This document shows, piece after piece, positions 1 through 6,764 of a stretch of DNA of 11,936 nucleotides. The stretch comes from Croceibacterium_A sp966112795 (GTDB lineage Bacteria > Pseudomonadota > Alphaproteobacteria > Sphingomonadales > Sphingomonadaceae): NCBI GenBank assembly GCA_966112795.1, contig CBHWED010000085.1, positions 1-11,936 on the forward strand, read 5' to 3'. The notes under the pieces were generated by a model. The model was given only the letters and a program-made list of their open reading frames with translations, did no database searches and was not told where the DNA came from. The first letter of the stretch is position 1. Each line of letters begins with the position of its first letter. The position numbers and the translations under genes were made by a program.

Positions 1-48
1 CCCCCCCCTGGGCCCCCCCCCCCGAATCGTTTTGGGCACAGGCAATCC

Positions 49-224
49 CCTTCCCCATTGATGGGGGAAGGATAGCGCAGCTTGCCGCCGAAGGCGGTTA
101 GCGGAGCTTGGATGGGGGTGAGCGCGCCGAAGCGTTGCGCTCGGCTGAGAGATCACCCCCATCCAACTGCGACTAGGCAGCAAGCTGCCAAGTCTCCGTA
201 TCCTTCCCCCATCGAGGGGGAAGG
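49..224. repeat. Nested inverted-repeat intergenic element
   Basis: An outer arm at 60-74 (gatgggggaaggata) is the exact reverse complement of 199-213. An inner arm at 110-121 (ggatgggggtga) is the exact reverse complement of 153-164. A further pair, gcagcttgc at 77-85 and gcaagctgc at 180-188, lies between them in the right order. Each end also folds on itself: 49-56 with 64-71, and 202-210 with 216-224 (9 bp stem, 5 nt loop). The whole stretch could form one long cruciform or RNA hairpin with two terminal hairpins. No reading frame of note lies inside. The form resembles palindromic dispersed intergenic repeats, or a MITE-like element; copy number cannot be judged from one window. Confidence 0.7.
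202..224 (-). terminator. Hairpin just downstream of hsp20
   Basis: A perfect 9 bp stem (ccttccccc / gggggaagg) with a 5 nt loop lies 9 nt past the hsp20 stop codon on the minus strand. It could stop hsp20 transcription. No T-run follows, and the hairpin is also the right end of the larger inverted-repeat element, so its role as a terminator is only inferred. Confidence 0.35.
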
Positions 225-232
225 AGCGAGGA

Positions 233-694
233 TCAGGCCGCGTCGGCGTCCTTGACCACCTCGAGCGTCGGCTGGCCGCCGATGGCGATCTTCTTCGGCT
301 TCATCGCCTCGGGCACCTCGCGCACGAGGTCGATCACCAGCAGGCCATCGGCGAGGTCCGCATGCTCGACGCGGACGAAGTCGGCGAGCTCGAAGCGGCG
401 CTCGAACCCGCGGTTGGCGATGCCGACGTGGACCATGTCGCCCTCGGGGATCTCGTCGCGCTTGCGGCCCTGGACCACGAGCAGGTTCTGCTGCGCGGTG
501 ATGTCGAGGTCGCCGGGCCTGAAGCCGGCGACCGCCAGCGTCACGCGATAAGCGTCATCGCCGCGGCGCTCGATGTTGAACGGAGGGTAGTTGTCGCCGC
601 CGCCGTTGCTGCGGACCTGGTTCTCGAGCAGGTCGAACAGCCGGTCGAAGCCGACGGTCGAGCGACGGTAGGGGGTGAAATCGAAGCGGTTCAT
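233..694 (-). CDS. ibpA: Small heat shock protein, Hsp20/IbpA type
   Basis: A 153-residue cytoplasmic ATP-independent holdase chaperone that binds unfolding proteins during heat stress. The alpha-crystallin domain spans about residues 36-139, opening with YPPFNIE (36-42) and containing GIANRGFERRF (91-101), LADGLLVIDLVREVPE and the C-terminal I-x-I motif IAI (136-138) that bridges dimers into oligomers. The length is normal for class A bacterial sHsps. I chose the ATG at 694 because an aaggagg SD lies 10 nt upstream and the protein then begins MNRFDFTPYR, as in IbpA relatives; the frame stays open upstream to 757 but lacks family similarity there. Upstream are a sigma-32-like promoter and a ROSE-like thermometer. 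It is divergent from the glutaredoxin operon. The family call is secure; the symbol ibpA is by resemblance. Confidence 0.93.
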   Translation of the reverse strand: MNRFDFTPYRRSTVGFDRLFDLLENQVRSNGGGDNYPPFNIERRGDDAYRVTLAVAGFRPGDLDITAQQNLLVVQGRKRDEIPEGDMVHVGIANRGFERRFELADFVRVEHADLADGLLVIDLVREVPEAMKPKKIAIGGQPTLEVVKDADAA

Positions 695-785
695 CGAAAC
701 AAATCCTCCTTGGAGCAATTTGACGGTGTGCGGGGCCCGCATGCGCGGCACCCCCACCGCAACGCCCTCGCGGCACGCTGCGGTG
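695..785 (-). promoter_or_regulatory. ROSE-like RNA thermometer in hsp20 5' UTR
   Basis: Read on the minus strand, 721-701 is aaattgctccaaggaggattt. It folds into a hairpin in which aaat pairs with attt, and t-(g)-ctcc pairs with ggagg, leaving one bulged G opposite the SD (ggagg). ROSE elements upstream of alphaproteobacterial small heat shock genes have this same design: a UUGCU-type strand holding the SD with an unpaired G that makes the stem melt on warming. A second stem (784-776 with 764-756, 9 bp including one G.U) sits at the likely 5' end of the transcript. The 5' UTR would be about 90 nt, typical for ROSE. Seen: complementarity and the bulge. Inferred: temperature control of translation. 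Confidence 0.8.
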
Positions 786-790
786 CATGC

Positions 791-819
791 TAGATATGTC
801 GCGGAGCGCTGCTTTCAAG
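791..819 (-). promoter_or_regulatory. Heat-shock (sigma-32-like) promoter of hsp20
   Basis: On the minus strand CTTGAAA (819-813) is followed after 14 nt by CATATCTA (798-791). This matches the RpoH-type pattern of CTTGAAA plus a CCATNT/CATATCT-like -10. Initiation about 6-7 nt further on, near 784-786, would start the mRNA at the first stem of the ROSE-like leader. The promoter lies over sequence upstream of the divergent glutaredoxin start. Confidence 0.65.
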
Positions 820-852
820 CGGGAGCAAGCCGCTGTTCACAAAGGATTTCGC

Positions 853-1116
853 GTGAGCCAACCGAAAGTCGAGATCTATACCAAGATCTATTGCGGCTAC
901 TGCTATCGGGCCAAGCACCTGCTCGAGTCCAAGGGCGTCGACTACACCGAGTACGACATCACGCTCGGCGGCGCGAAGCGGGCGGAGATGCTCGAGCGCA
1001 AGCCCGATGCGATGACCGTGCCGCAGATTTTCATCGACGGCGTCGCCGTCGGCGGGTCGGACGACCTCGCCCGGCTCGACCGCGAAGGCAAGCTCGACGG
1101 CCTGCTCGGGCTATGA
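853..1116 (+). CDS. grxC: Glutaredoxin 3 (GrxC), CGYC active site
   Basis: An 87-residue thioredoxin-fold oxidoreductase that reduces protein disulfides and glutathione mixed disulfides using glutathione in the cytoplasm. The active site C14-G-Y-C17 follows the first strand, the cis-proline loop is T55-V-P57-Q, and the glutathione-binding G-G-S-D is at 67-70, all in standard positions; the length matches the family. GTG at 853 was chosen: aaagga sits 6 nt upstream and the protein then starts exactly where GrxC proteins do. An in-frame ATG at 787 would add 22 residues without family similarity. The stop overlaps the next start as ATGA, so translation is probably coupled. The motif is CGYC rather than the textbook CPYC. 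First gene of a three-gene operon with the amidase and DUF1178 protein. Confidence 0.93.
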   Translation: MSQPKVEIYTKIYCGYCYRAKHLLESKGVDYTEYDITLGGAKRAEMLERKPDAMTVPQIFIDGVAVGGSDDLARLDREGKLDGLLGL

Positions 1117-1940
1117 CCCGGATCGCACTGCTGCAGACCACCACCGGGATCGATCCGGCGGCCAACGCCGCGGCGCTCGTCGCCGGGGTCGAGGACGCGG
1201 CGCGGGGCGAGGCGGCGATGCTGTTCACGCCCGAGATGTCGGGCCTGCTCGACCGCAACCGCGAGCGCGCTGCGCCGCACGTGGTCGCCGAGGAGGCGAA
1301 CCCGGTGCTGGCCGCCTTGTGCGAGGCGGCGAAGGCAAACGGGGTGTGGGTCGCGCTCGGCTCGATCGCGGTCGCGCGCGCCGGTGGCCGCTGGGCCAAC
1401 CGTTCGTTCGTGATCGACAACCAGGGCGCGATCGTCGCCCGCTACGACAAGATCCACATGTTCGACGTCTCGCTCGCCACCGGAGAAGCGTGGCGCGAGA
1501 GCGCGGCCTATGCGCCGGGCGAAGAGGTCGTCACGGCCGAGACGCCGATCGGCTTGCTTGGTCTGGCGGTGTGCTACGACGTGCGCTTTCCCGCGCTGTT
1601 CGAGGCGCTTGGACAGCGAGGCTGCGACGCGATCGCAATTCCAGCCGCGTTCACGGTGCCGACCGGCAAGGCGCACTGGCACCTGCTGCAGCGCGCCCGC
1701 GCGGTCGAGGCGAGCGCATGGGTCGTCGCCGCGGCGCAAGTCGGCGAGCACGCCGACGGCCGCCGTACGTACGGCCACTCGCTGGTGATCGATCCATGGG
1801 GCGAGGTCGTGCTCGACATGGGTGGCGAGGAGGCCGGGATCGGATTCGCCGAGATCGATCCGCAGCGCACCGCCGAAGTCCGGCGGCAGCTGCCCAGCCT
1901 TGCCAACCGCCGGCCGATCCCTAGATCGGCACACGCATGA
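1113..1940 (+). CDS. Nitrilase-superfamily amidase, probably deaminated-glutathione amidase (Nit1-like)
   Basis: A 275-residue carbon-nitrogen hydrolase. The catalytic triad is visible as E41 (TPEMSG), K113 (YDKIHMFD) and C154 (VCYDVRFP), in the order and spacing of the superfamily. The strings YDKIHMFDV, CYDVRFP and RTYGHSLVIDPWGEV point to the Nit1/YbeM branch, which hydrolyses deaminated glutathione, a side product of transaminases; omega-amidase (Nit2) is the main alternative. The start ATG at 1113 overlaps the glutaredoxin stop (ATGA), and the stop overlaps the next start in the same way. The frame is open further upstream to 675, but that part shadows other features. Co-transcription with glutaredoxin supports a glutathione-related metabolite-repair role, which is inference. 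Superfamily membership is secure, the substrate is likely but untested. Confidence 0.9.
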   Translation: MTRIALLQTTTGIDPAANAAALVAGVEDAARGEAAMLFTPEMSGLLDRNRERAAPHVVAEEANPVLAALCEAAKANGVWVALGSIAVARAGGRWANRSFVIDNQGAIVARYDKIHMFDVSLATGEAWRESAAYAPGEEVVTAETPIGLLGLAVCYDVRFPALFEALGQRGCDAIAIPAAFTVPTGKAHWHLLQRARAVEASAWVVAAAQVGEHADGRRTYGHSLVIDPWGEVVLDMGGEEAGIGFAEIDPQRTAEVRRQLPSLANRRPIPRSAHA

Positions 1941-2404
1941 TCGTGTTCGACTTGTCCTGCGCCAACGGTCACCGCTTCGAGGGGTGGTTCGGCTCGTCCG
2001 ACGATTACGCGGGACAGCAGGCGCTGGGCCTTGTCAGCTGCCCGCAATGCGGTTCGGCGGCGGTCGAGAAGGCACCGATGGCGCCGGCGGTGCCGCGCAA
2101 GGGCAACCGCGAGCCGGCGGCTTCGCTGGTGCCGGCAAAGCAGGCGATGGCGCGCGGGGCGATGCCGCCCGAGGTGGCCGAGGCGCTCGGCAAGCTTGCC
2201 GAAGCGCAGGCGAAGGCGCTCGCCCAGTCGCGCTGGGTCGGCGATGCTTTCGCCGAGCAAACCCGCGCAATGCACTACGGCGAGCAGGATGCCGAGACGA
2301 TCCACGGCCAGGCCTCGCTCGAGGAAGCCCAGGCGCTGTTCGAGGAAGGCATCCCGGTCGCGCCACTGCCGTTCCCGGTCGCGCCGCCCGACGAGCTCAA
2401 CTGA
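1937..2404 (+). CDS. DUF1178 family zinc-ribbon-like protein
   Basis: A 155-residue cytoplasmic protein of unknown function. The N-terminus MIVFDLSCANGHRFEGWF is the family signature, and C8, H12, C35 and C38 (SCPQCGS) can form a zinc-ribbon-type site. A central Ala/Glu/Lys-rich helical stretch (about 85-115) leads to the conserved end region with WVGDAF, ARAMHYGE-like and ASLEEAQALFEEGIPVAPLPFP blocks (paraphrased positions 100-150). The start overlaps the amidase stop as ATGA, so all three genes are likely translated as a coupled unit. Downstream it faces the TonB receptor gene across a terminator. The family is known to travel with nitrilase and glutaredoxin genes in alphaproteobacteria, but I know of no assigned biochemical role. 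Confidence 0.88.
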   Translation: MIVFDLSCANGHRFEGWFGSSDDYAGQQALGLVSCPQCGSAAVEKAPMAPAVPRKGNREPAASLVPAKQAMARGAMPPEVAEALGKLAEAQAKALAQSRWVGDAFAEQTRAMHYGEQDAETIHGQASLEEAQALFEEGIPVAPLPFPVAPPDELN

Positions 2405-2410
2405 TCCCGC

Positions 2411-2440
2411 AAAAAAGGGGCCGCCCCGAAGGACGGCCCC
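2411..2440 (-). terminator. Intrinsic terminator of the TonB receptor gene
   Basis: On the minus strand GGGGCCGTCC-TTCG-GGGCGGCCCC (2440-2417) forms a 10 bp stem, with one G.U pair, capped by a UUCG tetraloop. A run of six T (2416-2411) follows at once. It lies 26 nt past the receptor stop. Read from the plus strand the same hairpin lies 12 nt past the DUF1178 stop but lacks a good T-run, so it may only help there. Confidence 0.9.
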
Positions 2441-2465
2441 CGATTTGGCAGGCTTGCGAAGCGGC

Positions 2466-5400
2466 TTAGAACGCGCCGCGCAGGCCGACCATGATCATCC
2501 GGCCGGGTTCGTAGTACGTGAACGCCGCGCCGGGGTACTGGAAGTAGGCCCGCTGGGTCGACTTGGTGATGTTGATCACGTCGAGCGTCAGCGTCGGCAG
2601 GTAGCGGTTGTCGAAGATCTCGGCGAAGTCGAGCGACCCCGAGAAGTCGAGCTGATCGTACGAATCGCCGAACAGCGCGGCATTGGTGATGCCGTTCTGG
2701 TTGGCGTTCGCGGTCTGCGAGCCCTCGTTGTAGGTGTAGATCAGCCGCGCCGAGATGCCGCCGTTCTCGTAGTAGCCGCCGAGCACATAAGTGGTCGGGG
2801 CGACGCCGAGCGCGATGGCCGGTGCGGCGCCGGAGCCCTTCTGGTCGATGATCGTCAGGTTGCCCTGGACGCCGAAGCCGCGCACGCCGAACGATTCGGT
2901 GGCGAAGTCGAGCGGCTGGACGACCTGGAACTCGAGGCCGTTGACGATCAGCTTGCCTTCGGCGTTGACCTGCTGCGTCAGCACCACGTTGGCCTGGTTC
3001 GGCCCGCCGCGGGAGTCGATCGCACCCTGCTGGGTCGGCGTCAGCGTGTCGTAGGTCACGCCGTAGGCGGCGAGCGCGCTGAACGGTACGGTCACGTTGC
3101 CGTTGGTGGTGAAGCCCGTGATCGACTTGCGGAACGCGGCCACCCCGATCAGCCCTTCGCCCCCGGTGTAGTATTCCATGCCGAGGTCGATGTTGGTCGA
3201 GATGAACGGGTTGAGCGCGGGGTTGCCGACGGTCCCGGTGTCGGCCGAGGGGCTCGAGAAGTTGAGCCCCGGGAGCATGACGTTGGGGTTCGGCCGGGTC
3301 ATCGTCTTCGACACCGAGGCGCGGCCGACGAAGTCGCCGATCTCGAGCGCCGCGCTCGCCGACGGCAGCCAGTTCTCGTAGTCGGTCTCGGTGTAGACGA
3401 AGTTGACGACGTTCGGATAGCACGAGCCATCGGTCGCGAAGCCGTTGCCGTTGTTGCCCGGGCACGGCGGCGGCGCGGCGAGCGGGCCGCCGGTGCCGTC
3501 CGGATCCGGATAGACGTTGCGCGGATCGGTGAAGCTCACGCGCCCGCCGATCGTCTGGTTGGTGTGCACGTAGCGCACGCCCCCGTTCAGCCGCAGGGTC
3601 TTGTCGTCGAACTCGACCGTGTGGTTGAGCTCCATGAACCCGGCCCAGACCTTCTCGCGGATGAAGCCGCCGTTGGCCCCGGTGTTCGACGAACCCGCCT
3701 CGGGCGCCGAGGCGAGGAACTCGTCATAGTGCGAGTCCTGCCGGAACTTGTCCCAGTCGACGGTGACGAAGCCGAAGTCGGTCGGCGTCAGGTAGCTGGC
3801 GAGCGCCGACTGCGGGATCAGCGAGCCGCCATAGGCCGGCGCCGGGAGCCCGGTGCTGAAGCCCGTGCCGAACGCCGGATAGGTCGGGAAGCCGGCCGGC
3901 GGCGTCGTGCCGGGCTGGTTGAGTCCGGTGCACGGCGGCTGGCGGTTCGGCCCCGGCAGCTGGAAGTTGGGATTGTTGCCGCACACCGCGTTCTGCCAGA
4001 ACTGGCTGTTGTCGAGCGCGGTGATGCGCCGCTGGGTGTCGTCGTAGGCGCCGCCGATGCGCACGCTAAAGTTCGGCAGGCGCTGGAACAGCAGGCTGCC
4101 GCGGGCGCCCTTGGTCTCGGTCTCCCGGACCTCGGACTGGACGTTGACGCGTCCGCCCGTCCAGACGAAGTTCGCCGGGTTGTTGACGTCGACGCTGCTC
4201 GAGATGGAGGGGAACGGGCTGGTCCCGTCGTTGGCGTAAGTCACCGTGACACCGCTGCTCGCGGGGGTGTTGACCAGCACGGTCGGCGAATCGCGGCGGA
4301 AGTCGGACTTGGTGTAGTTCGCCTGGAAGTCGCCGCTGATCCAGTCGTTGATCTCGAACTCGACGCCCGGGTTGACGCCCCAGAACTCGGTGTCCTCGGT
4401 GAAGGGCCGGAATTCGAGGAACATCTGCGCGTTGGCGAAGGTGCCGCCGGTGACCACGCAGCCATCGTTGCAGTCGGTCCGGTCGAACGTCATGCCGATC
4501 GGGATCGCCGCGCCGTTGCGGCCGACCCAGTTCATGTCGATGCGGTCCATGTCGTTCTTTTTGCGACCGTACATGCCGTCGATGTAGAAGTGCAGCGCAT
4601 CGCTCGGGCGGAATTCGACCGAGCCGATGAAGTTGTAGCGGTCGCGCGTGCCGAACTCGTAGGCCGGGCGCCCGAGGCGCGGGATCAGCCCGTTGTCGAT
4701 CTGCTGGATCGTCGCGCCGGGGTTGAGTGCGAGCAGCAGGTCCTGGTTGATCACGGTGCCCGGTCCCGCGCCCGCAATGCCGGAGCTGGGCGGGTTGGAG
4801 CCGGCGATCGACGGGACGGAACCCGGAATGGTCCAGTTGCCGCCGCCGGTGTTGTTGCAGGTCGAATTGTTGGCGCGGCACTGCGCATCGGCGAAGTCCT
4901 GCGGCGTCGGCTGCGGGTTGCTCGCCGTGCCGTGCCCGCGCGAGACCGCGAGGCTGTTTGGAGTCGACAGGTTGGCGTTGGTCCAGCCGATCGTCTCGAA
5001 GCCGTTGACCGCGAACTCGTCATGCACGCCGGCGGCGCCGAGCAGCACGCCGAAGGTCTCGGCCTCGTTGGTCCAGCTGCCGAGCAGGTGGCCGCGATAG
5101 CCCCAGTCGTCGGCGTTGCTGCCCTTGGTCCCGACGGCGCTGTAGTTGAGATGGAAACCGCTCTCCGAATTGTCGAACGGGCGCGCCGAACGCAAGTTGA
5201 CCACGCCCGCCGCGCCGCCTTCGATCAGGCTCGCGGTCGGCGACTTGTGCACCGTCAGCTGGGTGAACAGCTCGGTCGGGAACAGGTCGAGGTCGACTTC
5301 GCGGTTGGTGTTCTGGCTGTCGGTGCGGCCGGTCGAGGCAACCGCGATCGGCGCGTTGTTGAGCAGCACGCGCGTGAAGTTGGTGCCGAGGCCGCGGATC

Positions 5401-5732
5401 GCGACGTTGAGGCCGTCACCGCTGATCTCGCGGACGATGGTCACGCCCGGGATGCGGTTCAGCGATTCCGCGATGTTGGTGTCGGGGAACTTGCCGATGT
5501 CCTCGGCGAACACCGTGTCGGTGAAGCCGATCGAATCGCGCTTGGCATTGGCCGAGCTCTCGAGGCTCGCGCGGTAGCCGGTGACGAGGATCTCTTCGGC
5601 GTTGTTCGCCTGGTCGGCGGGCGGCGGCTGATTGGCTGGGGCGTCCTGCGCGAAGACCGGCATGGCGGTCGTGGAAAGCATGATAGCGCTAACAATCGCG
5701 GAACGTCGGCTGCGGAAAGCTTTGGCCTTCAT
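2466..5732 (-). CDS. TonB-dependent outer-membrane receptor (Xanthomonas/Caulobacter type)
   Basis: A 1088-residue outer-membrane transporter using TonB-ExbBD energy. It opens with a Sec signal peptide (MKAKAFRSRR, hydrophobic core, likely cleavage after VFA at 28), then a TonB-box-like EEILVTG (46-52). The plug domain is about 53-185, with KRDSIGFTDTVFAEDIGKFPD, LNRIPGVTI and IRGLG motifs typical of the large carbohydrate/oligomer-type receptors (TIGR01782-like). The beta-barrel fills the rest and ends in a terminal phenylalanine (RGAF), the outer-membrane assembly signal. Six-odd loop cysteines in pairs (such as CRANNSTC and CNDGC) may form external disulfides. ATG at 5732 has gggagg 6 nt upstream; a longer open frame to 5819 is not needed. 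It is divergent from an FCD-type GntR regulator that probably controls it. The substrate is unknown: oligosaccharides, sugar acids or aromatic glycosides are candidates. Confidence 0.95.
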   Translation of the reverse strand: MKAKAFRSRRSAIVSAIMLSTTAMPVFAQDAPANQPPPADQANNAEEILVTGYRASLESSANAKRDSIGFTDTVFAEDIGKFPDTNIAESLNRIPGVTIVREISGDGLNVAIRGLGTNFTRVLLNNAPIAVASTGRTDSQNTNREVDLDLFPTELFTQLTVHKSPTASLIEGGAAGVVNLRSARPFDNSESGFHLNYSAVGTKGSNADDWGYRGHLLGSWTNEAETFGVLLGAAGVHDEFAVNGFETIGWTNANLSTPNSLAVSRGHGTASNPQPTPQDFADAQCRANNSTCNNTGGGNWTIPGSVPSIAGSNPPSSGIAGAGPGTVINQDLLLALNPGATIQQIDNGLIPRLGRPAYEFGTRDRYNFIGSVEFRPSDALHFYIDGMYGRKKNDMDRIDMNWVGRNGAAIPIGMTFDRTDCNDGCVVTGGTFANAQMFLEFRPFTEDTEFWGVNPGVEFEINDWISGDFQANYTKSDFRRDSPTVLVNTPASSGVTVTYANDGTSPFPSISSSVDVNNPANFVWTGGRVNVQSEVRETETKGARGSLLFQRLPNFSVRIGGAYDDTQRRITALDNSQFWQNAVCGNNPNFQLPGPNRQPPCTGLNQPGTTPPAGFPTYPAFGTGFSTGLPAPAYGGSLIPQSALASYLTPTDFGFVTVDWDKFRQDSHYDEFLASAPEAGSSNTGANGGFIREKVWAGFMELNHTVEFDDKTLRLNGGVRYVHTNQTIGGRVSFTDPRNVYPDPDGTGGPLAAPPPCPGNNGNGFATDGSCYPNVVNFVYTETDYENWLPSASAALEIGDFVGRASVSKTMTRPNPNVMLPGLNFSSPSADTGTVGNPALNPFISTNIDLGMEYYTGGEGLIGVAAFRKSITGFTTNGNVTVPFSALAAYGVTYDTLTPTQQGAIDSRGGPNQANVVLTQQVNAEGKLIVNGLEFQVVQPLDFATESFGVRGFGVQGNLTIIDQKGSGAAPAIALGVAPTTYVLGGYYENGGISARLIYTYNEGSQTANANQNGITNAALFGDSYDQLDFSGSLDFAEIFDNRYLPTLTLDVINITKSTQRAYFQYPGAAFTYYEPGRMIMVGLRGAF

Positions 5733-5800
5733 CGTTATCCTCCCAAGTTGGATTAGATGCCTGGATGCGCCTCGCGACTTCAACGCGCTCCAAATCTGGT

Positions 5801-5833
5801 AAGATAAGTGGCTGACCACTGGGCATCAGTCAA
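5801..5833 (-). promoter_or_regulatory. Candidate receptor promoter with embedded operator
   Basis: On the minus strand TTGACT (5833-5828) could be a -35 box. ACTTAT (5809-5804, 18 nt spacing) or TATCTT (5806-5801, 21 nt spacing) could be the -10; neither is a strong match. Between them lies AGTGG-N4-CCACT (5807-5820), a perfect 5 bp inverted repeat. A regulator bound there would block polymerase. The boxes are weak, the inverted repeat is certain. Confidence 0.4.
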
Positions 5834-5851
5834 CCGTCCGCGTTGCATCTG

Positions 5852-5862
5852 TGGTCTGACCG
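5852..5862 (+). promoter_or_regulatory. Candidate FadR/FCD-type operator
   Basis: TGGTCTGACCG contains the perfect inverted repeat GGTC-T-GACC and fits the FadR-subfamily operator pattern TNGTNNNACNA except at the last base. It lies 16 nt before the GntR start codon. It shares GTGGTC with the minus-strand reading of the inverted repeat at 5807-5820. Together the two sites could let the regulator control both itself and the divergent receptor. Binding is inferred. Confidence 0.45.
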
Positions 5863-5878
5863 CGATATCGCGAGGCAA

Positions 5879-6625
5879 ATGAGCAACGCTGGGAATTCGC
5901 GCCTGTATGACCGTGTGGCGAAGGGTGTCGCGGCCCAGATTGCCAGCGGGGAGTTCGCCATCGGCGAGCGCCTGCCGTCAGAACGCGAGCTGGCGCAGAC
6001 CTACGGCGTGTCCCGGCCCACTGTTCGGGAGGCCGTGTTCGCTCTCGAACTCGACGGGCTGGTCGAGGTCAGGAAGGGCGTCGGGGTGTTCACGATCGCC
6101 AAGTCCCCGCGCGGCGGCGAAGCCGCGGTCGCCGACATCGGTCCGTTCGAGCTGCTCGAGGCGCGTCGCGCGTTCGAGGGCGAGGCGTGCGCCGTCGCGG
6201 CCTCGCGCATCGTGGACGAGGACGTGGAAGATCTCGAGACCCTGTTGCAGGAGATCGACTACAGCGGAGACATCCTGGCTGCGGAGGATGCCGACCGCCG
6301 CTTCCACCTGAGAATTGCCGAGATCACCGGCAACAGCGCGATGCATGCGGTGGTCCAGATGCTCTGGGAAGCCCGGGATCGCTCGCCGCAATACCGGTTC
6401 CTGACCGACAAGGCGCACGAGGCTCGCGTGGTGCCGCGCGATGACGAGCACGCCCGGATTCTCGACGCCCTCCGCTCGCGCGACCCGGCTAGGGCGCGCG
6501 CGGCGATGCGGTCCCACATCGCCAATGTCGTAGATTCGCTCCTCACCGCGACCGAGGTCCATGAACTCGAGCAGGCCAAGGCCCGGGTGGACGAGCAGCG
6601 GCGCAAGTTCGCCGGGTCGGTCTAG
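5879..6625 (+). CDS. GntR-family regulator with FCD ligand domain (FadR subfamily)
   Basis: A 248-residue transcriptional regulator. The winged helix-turn-helix lies at about 8-72, with the GntR signature GERLPSERELAQTYGVSRPTVREAV split around residues 29-53 and LEVRKG-type wing near 62-70. The FCD domain (about 92-222) carries the metal/ligand set D139-x3-H143, H191 and H213, with the family spacing of 21 residues between the last two; such domains bind metal and a carboxylate ligand. ATG at 5879 was chosen because the protein then begins just before the domain and follows gagg; a TTG at 5843 in frame would add 12 residues. It is divergent from the TonB receptor, with candidate operators between them. 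FCD regulators usually sense sugar acids or other organic acids; the ligand here is unknown. Confidence 0.92.
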   Translation: MSNAGNSRLYDRVAKGVAAQIASGEFAIGERLPSERELAQTYGVSRPTVREAVFALELDGLVEVRKGVGVFTIAKSPRGGEAAVADIGPFELLEARRAFEGEACAVAASRIVDEDVEDLETLLQEIDYSGDILAAEDADRRFHLRIAEITGNSAMHAVVQMLWEARDRSPQYRFLTDKAHEARVVPRDDEHARILDALRSRDPARARAAMRSHIANVVDSLLTATEVHELEQAKARVDEQRRKFAGSV

Positions 6626-6643
6626 GCGCCACGTACGTGGCGC
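6626..6643. terminator. 18 bp perfect palindrome after GntR gene
   Basis: GCGCCACGTACGTGGCGC is a perfect palindrome starting at the base after the regulator's stop codon. As RNA it gives a GC-rich hairpin of up to 7 bp with a small loop on either strand. There is no T-run, so it may be a weak bidirectional terminator, for the regulator from the left and for read-through of the tannase operon from the right, or a protein-binding site. Confidence 0.4.
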
Positions 6644-6684
6644 ACTTGCTTGACCGATCGCGTCACCTTAGAGCCAGACCGCGT

Positions 6685-6761
6685 GCGCCCGTAGCTCAGC
6701 AGGATAGAGCATCGGATTCCTAATCCGGGGGCCACAGGTTCGAATCCTGTCGGGCGCACCA
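6685..6761 (+). tRNA. trnR: tRNA-Arg (CCU anticodon)
   Basis: A complete cloverleaf: acceptor stem gcgcccg (6685-6691) with cgggcgc (6751-6757), D stem gctc/gagc (6694-6697 with 6707-6710), anticodon stem tcgga/tccgg (6712-6716 with 6724-6728, one T.G pair), loop ttcctaa with anticodon CCT at 6719-6721, 5 nt variable region, and T arm acagg-ttcgaat-cctgt (6734-6750). Discriminator A is at 6758 and CCA is encoded at 6759-6761. It decodes the rare arginine codon AGG. No duplicated 3' tRNA segment (attachment-site scar) was seen elsewhere in the window. Confidence 0.96.
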
Positions 6762-6764
6762 ACC

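Noticed and set aside
675..1112. N-terminal extension of the amidase frame
   Set aside because: It crosses the hsp20 start and the glutaredoxin gene and has no family similarity; ATG 1113 with the ATGA overlap is the natural start.
2031..5756. A 1241-codon open frame on the plus strand opposite the TonB receptor
   Set aside because: Its Arg/Val/Glu/Ala-rich, low-diversity translation is typical of the antisense of a GC-rich gene, and the minus strand has a clear receptor with signal peptide, plug and C-terminal Phe.
6739..6761. 3' end of the tRNA-Arg gene as an integration attachment site
   Set aside because: No second copy of the tRNA 3' segment was found to the right by eye, and no integrase gene is present in the window.
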